A DNA stretch of 64,000 nt from NCBI RefSeq assembly GCF_947623445.1, contig NC_135243.1, forward strand, positions 14,882,501 to 14,946,500, written 5' to 3'. The stretch is from Clavelina lepadiformis. Taxonomy: Eukaryota > Chordata > Ascidiacea > Aplousobranchia > Clavelinidae. This document shows positions 39,301-49,388 of this stretch, piece by piece. How positions within the stretch are numbered: position 1 is the stretch's first letter; each line of letters starts with the position of its first letter. A program made the position numbers and the translations under genes. The notes below the pieces were generated by a model. It had not been told where the DNA came from, made no database searches, and saw only the letters and a program-made list of their open reading frames with translations.

Positions 39301-41709
39301 ACGAGATCGGGTCTACTCAACCTGGTATGGTCGTAGACGATTTCAAATGAAGAAAAACCGTCTGTCCAATTCTAATTCGATTGCATAGGAAATTCAAAAA
39401 AGCAAATAGTTACTATAAATTTGATTGAAATATACAGCATAAATAAAATGCTTACAACACCCGGTATTCCCAGGCGGTCAACCATCCAAGTTATAACCGG
39501 GCCCGAGGTTGCTTAACTTCCGAGATCGGGTATACTCAACCTGGTATGGTCGTAGGCGATTTCAAAAAAAAGAAAAGGGCATTTTCAATTATTAATCGAT
39601 TGCATAGGAAATTAATAAACGCAAACAGTTGCTAGACATTTAATTGAAAGATACAGCATGACTAAAATGCTTACAACACCCGGTATTCTCAGGCGGTCAA
39701 CCATCCAAGTACTAACAGGGCCCGAGGTTGCTTAACTTCCGAGATCGAACGAGATCAGGTCTGCTCAACCTGGTATAGTCGTAGGCGATTTCAAAAGAAA
39801 GAAAATGGCATTTTCAATTCTAATTCGATTGCATAGGAAATTCAAAAAAGCAAACCGTTGCTAAAAAATTAATTGAAATATACAGCATGACTAAAATGCT
39901 TACAACACACAGTATTCCCAGGCGGTCACCCATCCAAGTACTAACCGGGCCCGAGGTTGCTTAACTTCCGAGATCGAACGAGATCGGGTCTACTCAACCT
40001 GATATGGTCGTAGGCGATTGGAAATGAAAGAAAATGGCATTTTCAATTCTAATTCGATTGCATAGGAAATTCAAAAAAGCAAACCGTTGCTAAAAAATTA
40101 ATTGAAATATACATCATGACTAAAATGCTTACAACACCCGGTATTCCCAGGCGGTCACCCATCCAAGTACTAAAAGGGCCCGAGGTTGCTTAACTTCCGA
40201 GATGGAACGAGATCGTGTCTACTCAACCTGGTATGGTCGTAGGCAATTTTAAAAAAAAGAAAATGGCATTTTCAATTATAATTCGATTGCATAAGAAATA
40301 CAAAAACGCAAACAGTTGCTATAAAAATAATTGAAATATACAGCATGACTAAAATGCTTACAACACCCGGTATTCCCAGGCGGTCAACCATCCAAGTACT
40401 AACCGGGCCCGAGGTTGCTTAACTTCCGAAATCGAACGAGATCAGGTCTGCTCAACCTGGTGTGGTCGTAGGAGATTTCAAAAGAAATAAAATGGCATTT
40501 TCAATTCTAATTCGATTGCATAGGAAATTCAAAAAAGCAAATAGTTGCTAAAAATTTAATTGAAATATACAGCATGACTAAATTGCTTATAACACACGGT
40601 ATTCCCAGGCGGTCACCCATCCAAGTACTAACCGGGCCCGAGGTTGCTTAACTTCCGAGATCGAACGAGATCGGGTCTACTCAACCTGATATGGTCGTAG
40701 GCGATTGGAAATGAAAGAAAATGGCCTTTTCAATTCTAATTCGATTGCATAGGAAATTCAAAAAAGCAAAAAGTTGTTATAAGTTTGATTGAAAGATACA
40801 GCATGACTAAAATGCTTACAACACCCGGTATTACCACGCAATCACCCATCCAAGTATTAACCGGGCCCGAGGTTGCTTAACTTCCGAGATCGGGTCTACT
40901 TAACCTGGTATGGTCGTAGGCGTTTTAAAATGAAAGAAAATAGCTTTTTTAATTCTAATTTGATTGCATAGGAAATTCAAAAACGCAAAGAGTTGCTATA
41001 AATTTAATTGAAATATACAGCATGACTAAAATGCTTACAACACCCGGTATTCCCAGGCGGTCTCAGATCAAAGTACTAACCGGGCCCGAGGTTGCTTAAC
41101 TTCCGAGATCGGGTATACTCAACCTGGTATGGTCGTAGGCGATTTCAAAAGAAAGAAAAGGGCATTTTCAATTCTAATTCGATTGCATAGGAAATTAATA
41201 AACGCAAACAGTTGCTAGACATTTGATTGAAAGATACAGCATGACTAAAATGCTTACAACACCCGGTATTCTCAGGCGGTCAACCATCCAAGTACTAACA
41301 GGGCCCGTGGTTGCTTAACTTCCGAGATCGAACGAGATCAGGTCTGCTCAACCTGGTATAGTCGTAGGCGATTTCAAAAGAAAGAAAATGGCATTTTCAA
41401 TTCTAATTCGATTGCATAGGAAATTCAAAAAAGCAATCCGTTGCTAAAAATTTAACTGAAATATACAGCATGACTAAAATGCTTACAGCACCTGGTGTTC
41501 CCAGGCGGTCACCCATCCAAGTACTAACCGGGCCCGAGGTTGCTTAACTTCCGAGATCGAACGAGATCGGGTCTACTCAACCTGGTATGGTCGTAGGCGA
41601 TTTGAAAAGAAAGAAAATGGCATTTTCAATTCTAATTCGATTGCATAGGAAATTCAAAAAAGCAAATAGTTGCTAAAAATTTAATTGAAATATACAGCAT
41701 GACTAAAAT

Positions 41710-41827
41710 GCTTACAACACCCGGTATTCCCAGGCGGTCACCCATCCAAGTACTAACCGGGCCCGAGGTTGCTTAACTTCCGAGATCGAACGAGATCGGG
41801 TATACTCAACCTGGTATTGTCGTAGGC
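41710..41827 (-). rRNA. 5S rRNA gene near the array edge
   Basis: This 118-nt minus-strand gene has intact A-box and C-box regions. It differs from consensus by TATACTC and TATTGTCG in the 5' third. The unit to its right (41,820-42,050, 231 bp) is repeated without any difference I can see at 42,051, so the last two units are a fresh duplication. Confidence 0.88.
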
Positions 41828-41940
41828 GATTTCAAATGAAAGAAAATAGCTTTTTTAATTCTAAGTCGATTGCATAAGAAATACAAAAACGCAAAGAGTT
41901 GCTATAAAAATTTAATGGAAATATACAGCATGTCTAAAAT

Positions 41941-42058
41941 GCTTACAACACCCGGTATTCCCAGGCGGTCACCCATCCAAGTACTAACCGGGCCCGAGGT
42001 TGCTTAACTTCCGAGATCGAACGAGATCGGGTATACTCAACCTGGTATTGTCGTAGGC
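41941..42058 (-). rRNA. 5S rRNA gene, last uninterrupted copy of the main array
   Basis: This is the last complete 118-nt copy before the transposon cluster. It has intact promoter boxes and TTTT directly after the 3' end. It shares TATACTC and TATTGTCG with its left neighbour. Confidence 0.88.
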
Positions 42059-42171
42059 GATTTCAAATGAAAGAAAATAGCTTTTTTAATTCTAAGTCGA
42101 TTGCATAAGAAATACAAAAACGCAAAGAGTTGCTATAAAAATTTAATGGAAATATACAGCATGTCTAAAAT

Positions 42172-42235
42172 GCTTACAACACCCGGTATTCCCAGGCGGT
42201 CACCTATCCAAGTACTAACCGGGCCCGAGGTTGCT
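42172..42235 (-). pseudogene. 5S rRNA gene split by three insertions (3' part)
   Basis: These are the last 64 nt of a 5S gene (plus-strand gene positions 1-64). The gene resumes without gain or loss at 42,688-42,720 and again at 53,907-53,928, after removal of three elements and their target duplications. Together the parts account for all 118 positions. The gene cannot give a normal 5S RNA in this state. Confidence 0.85.
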
Positions 42236-42238
42236 GAA

Positions 42239-42687
42239 GGGCTTGTAGTACGATTTTCAGTAGTTTCAAAACGGCAACCCGGCGATTGTGACGAAGGTTG
42301 CATGCAAGACGTCACTATAGAAAAAGTATCAATGGTTCCGGTCCAGTGCGCACGCGACCTCAAATTGTGAATGTTTGCTGTTGTCATGGCGGGTGCGGAG
42401 TGTAGATTCAGGCTAAAGTTGACGTTTTGTGTTGGTTCAAAGTTAAGGCTTTTTGGCGGATTTTTTGGAAAAATACATGGAAAAAAGTTGTTAAAAAGTT
42501 GAAGCATTTGGTGTGAGAATTCCAGATACGGGAATTTGCTCAAAATACTGCGTTAAGACGTTTTGTCCTACATCTCGGCAGATACAAAAACTCAGCCAGG
42601 TGACCGGGCTTGTTTAGAAGCAAATTCAAATTGAAATATGGTACTTTGCATTGTTTTAGATAGGGCTTCGGATAGGCTTACAGGCCC
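42239..42687. mobile_element. 449-bp non-coding insertion with TTAA-type target (MITE-like)
   Basis: The insertion interrupts a 5S gene exactly at its TTAA (empty site GGTTGCTTAACTT in the neighbouring units). The right flank is TTAA (42,688-42,691) and the left flank is TGAA (42,235-42,238), one substitution away. The ends are short imperfect inverted repeats: GGGCTTGTAG on the left and GGGCCTGTAAG as the complement of the right end. TTAA duplication is the hallmark of piggyBac-type transposases, so a non-autonomous piggyBac-like element is the best guess. I see no coding region inside; a 136-codon open stretch runs across the 5S boundary and is treated as chance. The family is not recognised. 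Confidence 0.6.
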
Positions 42688-42720
42688 TTAACTTCCGAGA
42701 TCGAACGAGATAGGTTCTAC
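42688..42720 (-). pseudogene. 5S rRNA gene split by insertions (middle part)
   Basis: These 33 nt of 5S sequence (gene positions 64-96 on the plus strand) lie between the TTAA-type element and the LTR retroelement. The last four bases, CTAC, are the left target duplication of the LTR element. Confidence 0.85.
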
Positions 42721-43502
42721 TATGGGAAATGGATGGTGTTGTAATGGTTTTGGGATGGCCTAAGCCAAACCCAGTTTTTCAGTTTTATTGTCTGACTCCT
42801 ATGATTGTCTTTGACTCCGTTGCGTTTACTGTCTCATTTGCTTCTTAAATCAACACCAACTTCATAAAGTTTAGTTGTTATATTGTCCGAATCAGTTGTA
42901 TCGAATTAGCAATATTTACACCATGATCCCACTTTCTTAATAATTCAGTAATAACTTCAATTTTACAGAACAAGGGAAATAACTCAGAGAAGAGAGAATT
43001 TCCAAGATACGTTTTGTAAGAGAGCGATTTCAACCAAACATTTCTTTTTATACTAAAATATTGACCAATCAGCGCTTCCAAATTACTTCTCTATCCACGT
43101 GTATATGTGTCCATGTTATTCTAAGCTTTACAGCACAAAGAATTCAAATACAGAAAACCACTTGACACACTTAACTACTCCACATGTTGGTTTGAAACTA
43201 CGATTTGATTAAAGATACTAGAACCAATCATTGCTACCATAAAACCACATGTCGCATACATTTCACACTACTAACGTTTCATCGAGTACACTCCAACTAT
43301 ACGCCGTGAATACAAGGTACTTCAAAACTTCAATCTGCGTCACATATGTCGGTTTTAAAATTCCATGTTTGAATAAGAGATTAACACGATAAATACGTCT
43401 GTTTTAACATTTACTTAATTCCAGCCAGAGAAAATGCAAAAACCGCGTTTTAAAAGTGTCAATTATAAAACTTGGTTAATTTGATGATATCCAAACGCCA
43501 CA
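42721..43502 (-). repeat. 3' LTR of the gypsy element
   Basis: This 782-bp repeat matches 50,884-51,665 with about six substitutions. In element orientation it starts TGTGGCG and ends CCCATA. A solo copy of the same family (54,680-55,342) has the same end points and a clean 4-bp duplication, which supports these boundaries. Confidence 0.9.
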
Positions 43503-43965
43503 TAAATCCCCCAACCCCTAAAGGCTTCGAGGTAGGAATTGTCGGCGTTGGCAGGTTGCAAGATTTCTTGTTGTCAGCTTGCAATGTGAATGCAGAATTT
43601 GTTTTCTCTCCAGCCAGAATTTTGATGCGGTCAACGAACGTACACAGATGGAATATGCAAAAGAAAAAAATAGCAGTAAACATTCTTCACTAATACTATG
43701 TTATATAGAAGGGTTTTTAAATATTTGGATATTTTTTTTTAATATAGCTTTTACCACAAACCAAAGTAACATAAAAAATTGTAATTGTAATTTTACACAA
43801 AACCTAGTACCACACTACATATAAGTAGACACCTACATATAAGAAAATAACACACAAACACAAGGTATGACTCAGCTGTGTGAACAAGAGGAAACGCAAT
43901 GTAAAGGTAACACGTTCGCGCTGTACCTACGTCATAACCATAATAGGACAACGCCGCGACAAAGC
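43503..43965 (-). other. Non-coding 3' region of the gypsy element with polypurine tract
   Basis: This stretch separates env from the 3' LTR. Next to the LTR the minus strand reads GGGGTTGGGGGATTTA, a polypurine tract that primes plus-strand synthesis. The rest is AT-rich. Short open stretches on both strands are treated as chance. The same region is recognisable in the second copy at 62,698-63,168. Confidence 0.6.
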
Positions 43966-45978
43966 CTAATGCTGACGTAAATTGGGGTATAGCGGTTCAT
44001 TGGGGTTTTCATCGGTATGCCGGACCTCTTGCGTTACAACTAAATCCTCTCTGTTTTCTGGAGCATCGTCGGGAGGTACGTTTTCTTCCATGGCTGGCTG
44101 ACGGATACGACGGACACGAGAGATGAGAGATCTTGCCAAATCGACTACATGTCCTCTGTAAAACTTAATTGCCCAAATAGTTAAGACAAAGCCCCAAAAC
44201 ATTGCCATGAATAGTAATATAACCAATATCCCGCCTAAAACAGGATTTGTAATAGAAGATAAAACACTCAAAAATACATTGGAGAAGGTATTCTCGATTG
44301 TATGTCTGACGCTAGAGAAATCGTAATCCCTAGTTTGATCAGTATTGGCATCTAGAAAATGGTAAAATTTATCATGTGCGAGCTTGAACTGGCTCATCGA
44401 TACTAGCATATTTTGGATGTCTTCAATTCCTTGGTCTTCCTCTGAAGGATAGTCATCGACAAAGGTTTCAAAATCAACGTCTGGTGTGGTAAAGTTCACT
44501 GGTGCGAAAGACGGACGCAATGCTTGCACATCCGAGTCTATTTGACTCAGAGAGTAATTCTCAAATTGATAAAATTGGTTACCAATGGTAAATGAGAAAA
44601 TGCGACCAGGAACATATGATTCTACATATCGAACTCCTCTATAAAGATTGCCGTCTCGGTAGATTTGACCGAGCGTTTTGGATTCATTATTATAGAAGAA
44701 TTCAACTAAGGGCCTAGCAGAAAACTGACCCTTGTATACCAGACTTCGTAATACAGTTCCCGATACTGGGTAACATTGAATTTCCGTTATAAGATCACCG
44801 ATGGTGACGGCTGCTTTCTTCTGTCCGCTAATTGCGGTTAAGCTTTCCCCGGGGTATTGACGTGCGACCAGCGCATAAAGAGATGATACGAGTGTTTCAA
44901 CTTGACACTCGAGGTAATGTATATCGTCTACTAGATTAGAGACATGGTTAGCCATATTGTCATTGCTTTTCGTCATGAATCTTGCAAGGGCACCGGCTTC
45001 CGAACTGGACGAACGGCTATGTACGTCGTTGGATTGCTGTTTGATTGTCGCGGGTTTGTAAAAGTCTAAAGCTGCAAGCTCCGAACAATTTTGCGGAACC
45101 AGAATCAATCCTGTAGGCGTGCAAATGGCGTTTCGGTTGTAGCATTGAAATGTCTTTTCAGCACACTTTGCACGATGATGCACACTAATCCCAAGAGCTT
45201 TGATTTGCACTCGGTATAAATGTTCTTTGTGGTAATGTAGTAACAGTTTATGGACTCCCTGAGGAACAGTCTGAGGACACTGAAACGATTGTTTAAATTT
45301 CCATATAAACGTTCTGGCTCCAACAATACAGGAACCGGAAGATACTTGGCACTTCGCTAAAGTGGCTATGCTCGACATGAGTTTCTGCGTTACCGGATCA
45401 TATTTCAAATTCGATTTGTTCAGGATGCCATTGACTGTTCGTGTAGTAGTCGTGAAGGGCCAGCTGTAGCGTCGTTTAACTTTGTTTCTGGTAGCCCATG
45501 TGAATTCGTTCTGCTGCTTCAGCTCTCCAACATTGGGTGCTTGAAATGTTCTTCTCCAAAGATCGCAAGCATCCGGGTTTGGAGCAGGTCCTGCAACTGT
45601 ACTATCATCGTGACTTTTGGATCCAAAAAAATAATGGGTTGCTATTGAAGTAGTTATAAACGTACGGCATACAAAAACCTCGATGTCGATTAAGCGGTGA
45701 CTAGGATCATAAATTGCGGCTGTGCATTGGTGAATTGCAGTATGCTTCTTATGCAAACATGGTTCCGGAGGAGGTATAAAATATTCTCCCTTTTTGTAAT
45801 GTGGTTGACACAGGTTAAAGGTTTGTAAGCCAATTGTCGGTTGGGAGACCACAACTATGCAAATCAAGTACAAGGCAAGTGGCACGTACATGCTTAGTCT
45901 TGAAAACGCTTCGGCAAATGAATTTGACGTCCTCGTCTTGTGGTGCGTAAAGGTGGAATGTCGGTTAAGGCGTCCCAA
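43966..45978 (-). CDS. env: Env-like glycoprotein of the gypsy element
   Basis: An open frame of 670 residues forms the third gene of the element, overlapping the end of pol by about 85 bp. Seen in the sequence: a hydrophobic leader at about residues 30-51 that looks like a signal peptide, a cysteine-rich ectodomain, and one strong membrane segment at about residues 578-606 followed by a basic then acidic cytoplasmic tail. This is the layout of a class-typical envelope protein, which in related elements mediates membrane fusion and is usually made from a spliced RNA. The second copy (63,169-64,000) matches at about 95% over the C-terminal 257 residues. I cannot assign it to a known viral glycoprotein family from sequence alone. 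Confidence 0.75.
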   Translation of the reverse strand: MGRLNRHSTFTHHKTRTSNSFAEAFSRLSMYVPLALYLICIVVVSQPTIGLQTFNLCQPHYKKGEYFIPPPEPCLHKKHTAIHQCTAAIYDPSHRLIDIEVFVCRTFITTSIATHYFFGSKSHDDSTVAGPAPNPDACDLWRRTFQAPNVGELKQQNEFTWATRNKVKRRYSWPFTTTTRTVNGILNKSNLKYDPVTQKLMSSIATLAKCQVSSGSCIVGARTFIWKFKQSFQCPQTVPQGVHKLLLHYHKEHLYRVQIKALGISVHHRAKCAEKTFQCYNRNAICTPTGLILVPQNCSELAALDFYKPATIKQQSNDVHSRSSSSEAGALARFMTKSNDNMANHVSNLVDDIHYLECQVETLVSSLYALVARQYPGESLTAISGQKKAAVTIGDLITEIQCYPVSGTVLRSLVYKGQFSARPLVEFFYNNESKTLGQIYRDGNLYRGVRYVESYVPGRIFSFTIGNQFYQFENYSLSQIDSDVQALRPSFAPVNFTTPDVDFETFVDDYPSEEDQGIEDIQNMLVSMSQFKLAHDKFYHFLDANTDQTRDYDFSSVRHTIENTFSNVFLSVLSSITNPVLGGILVILLFMAMFWGFVLTIWAIKFYRGHVVDLARSLISRVRRIRQPAMEENVPPDDAPENREDLVVTQEVRHTDENPNEPLYPNLRQH

Positions 45979-48900
45979 TATATGTCGTCGACTTCAATGT
46001 CTTCAGCAGTTTCTACCGGAGATGTCTGAAGTCCACTTAAATCAGCGTTGGAATCTGCAGCGATATAAATATCATTAGTATCATTAACCACTTCATCAAC
46101 CAAATCCGTCTCTGTCATTGGCGGATTTACTATTTCTACAGAGTCAAAAACAGGCAAATGAGCTACTTTAAGACGGTCTACTGACACATTAGGATGCTGT
46201 CCTACAATAGCCAATGTGAAATATTTGTCATATTTGGCCAAAACTTTATAAGGTCCTGCATACGGAGGAGATAAGCTAGGCCTAGAAGCATCAACGCGAA
46301 TGAATACATGCGTACAGTCCGCAAGACTTTTGTCTATGTACACTGGTGGAGTATCGTGATGTACTGGCGGTGTGCACCGCAAGGTAGCCATAAAGTCCGT
46401 TAAATGTTGCACATATGGAGAAGGTGAAGGCGTATCATCGTCCAGGGCTTCGAAAAACTGCCCGGGAACTCGTAAGGTAGAGCCATACACAAGCTCAGCT
46501 GGGGAACAGTTTACATGCTCCTTGAGCGATGTCCGTAAACCCAAAAGTACTAGTCCCAAGTTGGCCGTCCAATTCTGCGGAAATTCGCACGCTCTCAAGG
46601 CACCTTTCAACGTTCGGTGGGTGCGTTCCAAAAATCCAAGTCAGGAAGGCCGGAATGACAGGGAATGAACAAGCTTGACTCCCAGGGTCCTGCATACGTC
46701 TGTGAAAAGTTTGCTCATAAACACCTGACCACGATCGGTGTGAAGTTGCTCAGGTACTCCGTAGCGTCCAACAATGTGCAGCAGAAAATTTCTGGCAATG
46801 GTCGCTGCAGTGGCGTCTGGTATAGGAATCGCTTCAACCCATTTCGTGAACCTGTCAGCAAATGTTAAAATGTAACGACAATTGTCACTTTCCACCAATG
46901 GTCCAACAATATCTGCCAAAATAAACCGAAATCGTTCTGTGGGTTCACTGTGCGGCTGTAAAGGTGTCTTGTTATGTCTGCTAACTTTACTTTGTTGACA
47001 TGGCAAACATGTGCGACAAACATTTTTGATATCCGTTTTCATACCACTCCATACAAAGCGTTCGCCAATCTGTTTGAGAGTGCTCTTGTATCCACTGTGT
47101 GAGAGCGAGTGAATGTTGTGAAAAATGACGTCACGATACGCGGTCGGCACAATCGGTCGAAATCTCTTCTGTGAAATGTCACCCAGAATCGAGAGGTCCG
47201 AATCCGGAAGTTTACGGCGTTCCAATTTCAGGCCAGTTTGGTCGGTCAGCAGTGCTGTTACAGATGCGTCAGCCATTTGATCCTGAGCGAATTGTTCATA
47301 GTCGATAGTATAGTCCTGTAACTGAAAAGTATTGATTTCTATACGGGACAAACTGTCCGCTATAACATTACTAAGTCCACTTTGGTAAATGAGCTTGTCG
47401 GTAAACTGAGATAAGTAACTGAACTGACTGGTTTGTCTCGGGGACATTGATGTGCCGGCTTTTTGGAAAGCCTGTGTTATGGGGCGATGATCGGTCACCA
47501 GGGTAAGCGACCTGCCAATCAGAATATCTGCAAAGTGCCGGGTGGCCAAAAACAAAGCAGTTAGTTCTCTATCAAAGGTGCTATAGTTTCTCTGTGCTGA
47601 GTTGAGCGCTTTTGAAAAGAATGCCAAAGGCTGCCATTTATTGTCAATGCATTGAGCTAACACAGCACCAACTGCTTTTCCCGAAGCATCGCATGACAAA
47701 ACATAATTTGCATTGATTTTTGGAAAACAGAGCTCCGTCGCTGAAGCTAAACGTTCTTTACAGTCCTGAAAAGCTTGCTGAGTTTCTTCAGACCATGCCA
47801 ATTTCTGACTGGGCCGTTTGACTTTACACAACATCGAATTAAGGGGAATGAGTAAGGCAGCACAATTCTTAATGAAGCGTCTATAAAATCCAAACATACC
47901 CAAAAATCGGCGAAGCTCCTTTACCGTGTCGGGCAATGGGTATTTCCGAATAATAGCTACGCGGTCTTGTAAGGGAAGAATCCCGTTTTTGCTCACCATA
48001 TGACCCAGAAATTTGATCTCCGTCTGGAAGAAAATGGATTTCTCTTTGTTAATCACCAGGCCGAATTTGGAAAGTCGTTCAAATACAGTGCGTAAATGCT
48101 CCCTATGCTCTTCCGGCGATTTGGAGAAGATCAAAATATCATCAATGAAGGTTGCCACGTTGGAAACACCTTGAAAAACATGATTCATTAAACGCTGACA
48201 TGTCTGCGAGGCGTTTGTCAGCCCGAATGGCAGCGTTTTGTAGGAATAATTCCCAAAAATCGTAGTAAATGTAGTTTTAATGACATCTGCAGGGTTTACG
48301 GGGATTTGATGAAATGCCGCCTTTAAATTGCAAACCGAAAATATGGTACTACCATCGAGTTCATTGAGAAAGTCTTGCAGATGAGGTAAGGGGTATGTGT
48401 CTCTCGGAATTTGAAGGTTCGCCTGACGAAAATCCGTACACAGACGATATGAACCGGTTTTCTTTTTGACGAGAACAATGGGTGATGCCCATTGAGATTC
48501 CTGTGAAACGGGTGTGATGATTCCGGCTTCCAGCAGCTTGTCCAGCTCCTTCCGTAGTACGCGAGCTAGTTCCGGTGACATACGTCGGCAGCGGCTGAAA
48601 ACAGGTGGTCCTGTTGTATTGATATAATGTTTAATGTTATGTTTAGGGTGTACTTTTAGCCGTAAGGGTGCAGTAATCTCTGGAAACTCCTCCAGGAGCG
48701 CCAAAGGTGGCTTAAAATCGCTGTTGTTCGCGTCCAGAACGGTTTGTGTCGCCGAAGGGTCCTTATCTTCTGAAGTGCTTCGGTCGCAGCGTGACGTATT
48801 CGCCGCTGAAGCTTGAATTGGTTCACATATGCCCACGTCATCGTCACTGATAATATGATCCAGAGCAGTGCTAGATATGCCAATTTTCTTCCTGACTCCT

Positions 48901-49388
48901 CCGCAATACTGGGCGGAAACCTGTTCATGAGAATATGGATGGAGTAAACGTCTGTTCTTAACATCTACCAAAAGACCGTAATGGCGTAAGAAGTCAGCTC
49001 CCAAAATTGGTTGGCGTAACTTATCACAAATATAAAATGACCATGGACAACAGAAAGAAAAACCTAAATCCAATTTGAGCTTGCTCGACGTAGAACAACG
49101 GATGCTGGAGCGTACAGTGGGGCCTTGCATCGTGATTGGATGTTGAGCTCCAGTGCCTTTAAAACTACCGGGTAAAACACTGACATCGCTACCGGAATCT
49201 ACTAAAAATGAAAGGGCAGAGTTACAATCATATATATAAAACGTTGGTCTTTGACTTCTGTTCCCCTCCACCGAATTTAATATAGGCGTGAAGGAGAACC
49301 CTGGGCGTTTTTTGCAAATCTGGCATGGTAAACACACGGTTCCTTGCATCTGTAAGCATTTCGGCCGAACATAGCATGATAATAACAT
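45894..49388 (-). pseudogene. pol: pol region of the gypsy element (protease, RT, RNase H, integrase)
   Basis: Domains in order from the right: retropepsin with DSG, reverse transcriptase with the FIDD catalytic box and the LPFGL motif, RNase H (CDASG start), the HHCC zinc finger of integrase, its DDE core, and a C-terminal GPY-type module. The order RT, RNase H, integrase is that of Ty3/gypsy elements. It overlaps gag by about 110 bp in another frame, consistent with frameshift expression known in the family. The integrase tail (PPYAGPYKVL) resembles CsRn1-group elements. It is treated as a fossil with about one break by eye. Confidence 0.88.

Larger units (their letters stand above)
1..42235 (-). 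rRNA. Tandem array of 5S rRNA genes (about 185 units of 229 or 219 bp)
   Basis: The segment is one continuous head-to-tail array. Each unit has a 118-nt 5S rRNA gene on the minus strand and a spacer of about 111 bp. The gene complement starts GCCTACGACCATACCAGGTT and ends ATACCGGGTGTTGTAAGC, with the A-box and C-box sequences of the RNA polymerase III type 1 internal promoter between. 5S rRNA is a structural RNA of the large ribosomal subunit. Gene starts in the first three units (5' ends at 237, 466 and 695) are exactly 229 bp apart. Units 10 bp shorter carry a deletion in the gene. In many spacers the 5' flank holds an A/T-rich TATA-like stretch around -25 to -40, and the 3' flank begins with a T run. 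The copy number is my estimate from length. Strictly consensus genes are rare, so a good fraction of copies may be pseudogenes. Confidence 0.96.

Noticed and set aside
1-42235. Regular repeats of about 229 bp considered as a CRISPR array or a simple satellite
   Set aside because: The conserved half is a full 5S rRNA gene with internal promoter, the spacers are homologous to each other, and the neighbourhood is eukaryotic.
42101-42543. Open frames of 89 and 136 codons on opposite strands across the 5S/MITE boundary
   Set aside because: Both cross a clear insertion boundary and have no protein-like motif. The overlap of two strands is typical of chance frames.
42878-43081. 67-codon frame in the LTR, repeated at 51,041-51,244
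   Set aside because: It is present twice only because the LTR is repeated, and has no recognisable domain.
43459-43824. Short frames on both strands between env and the 3' LTR
   Set aside because: They lie over the polypurine tract and the non-coding end, and are not kept as the same product in the second copy.
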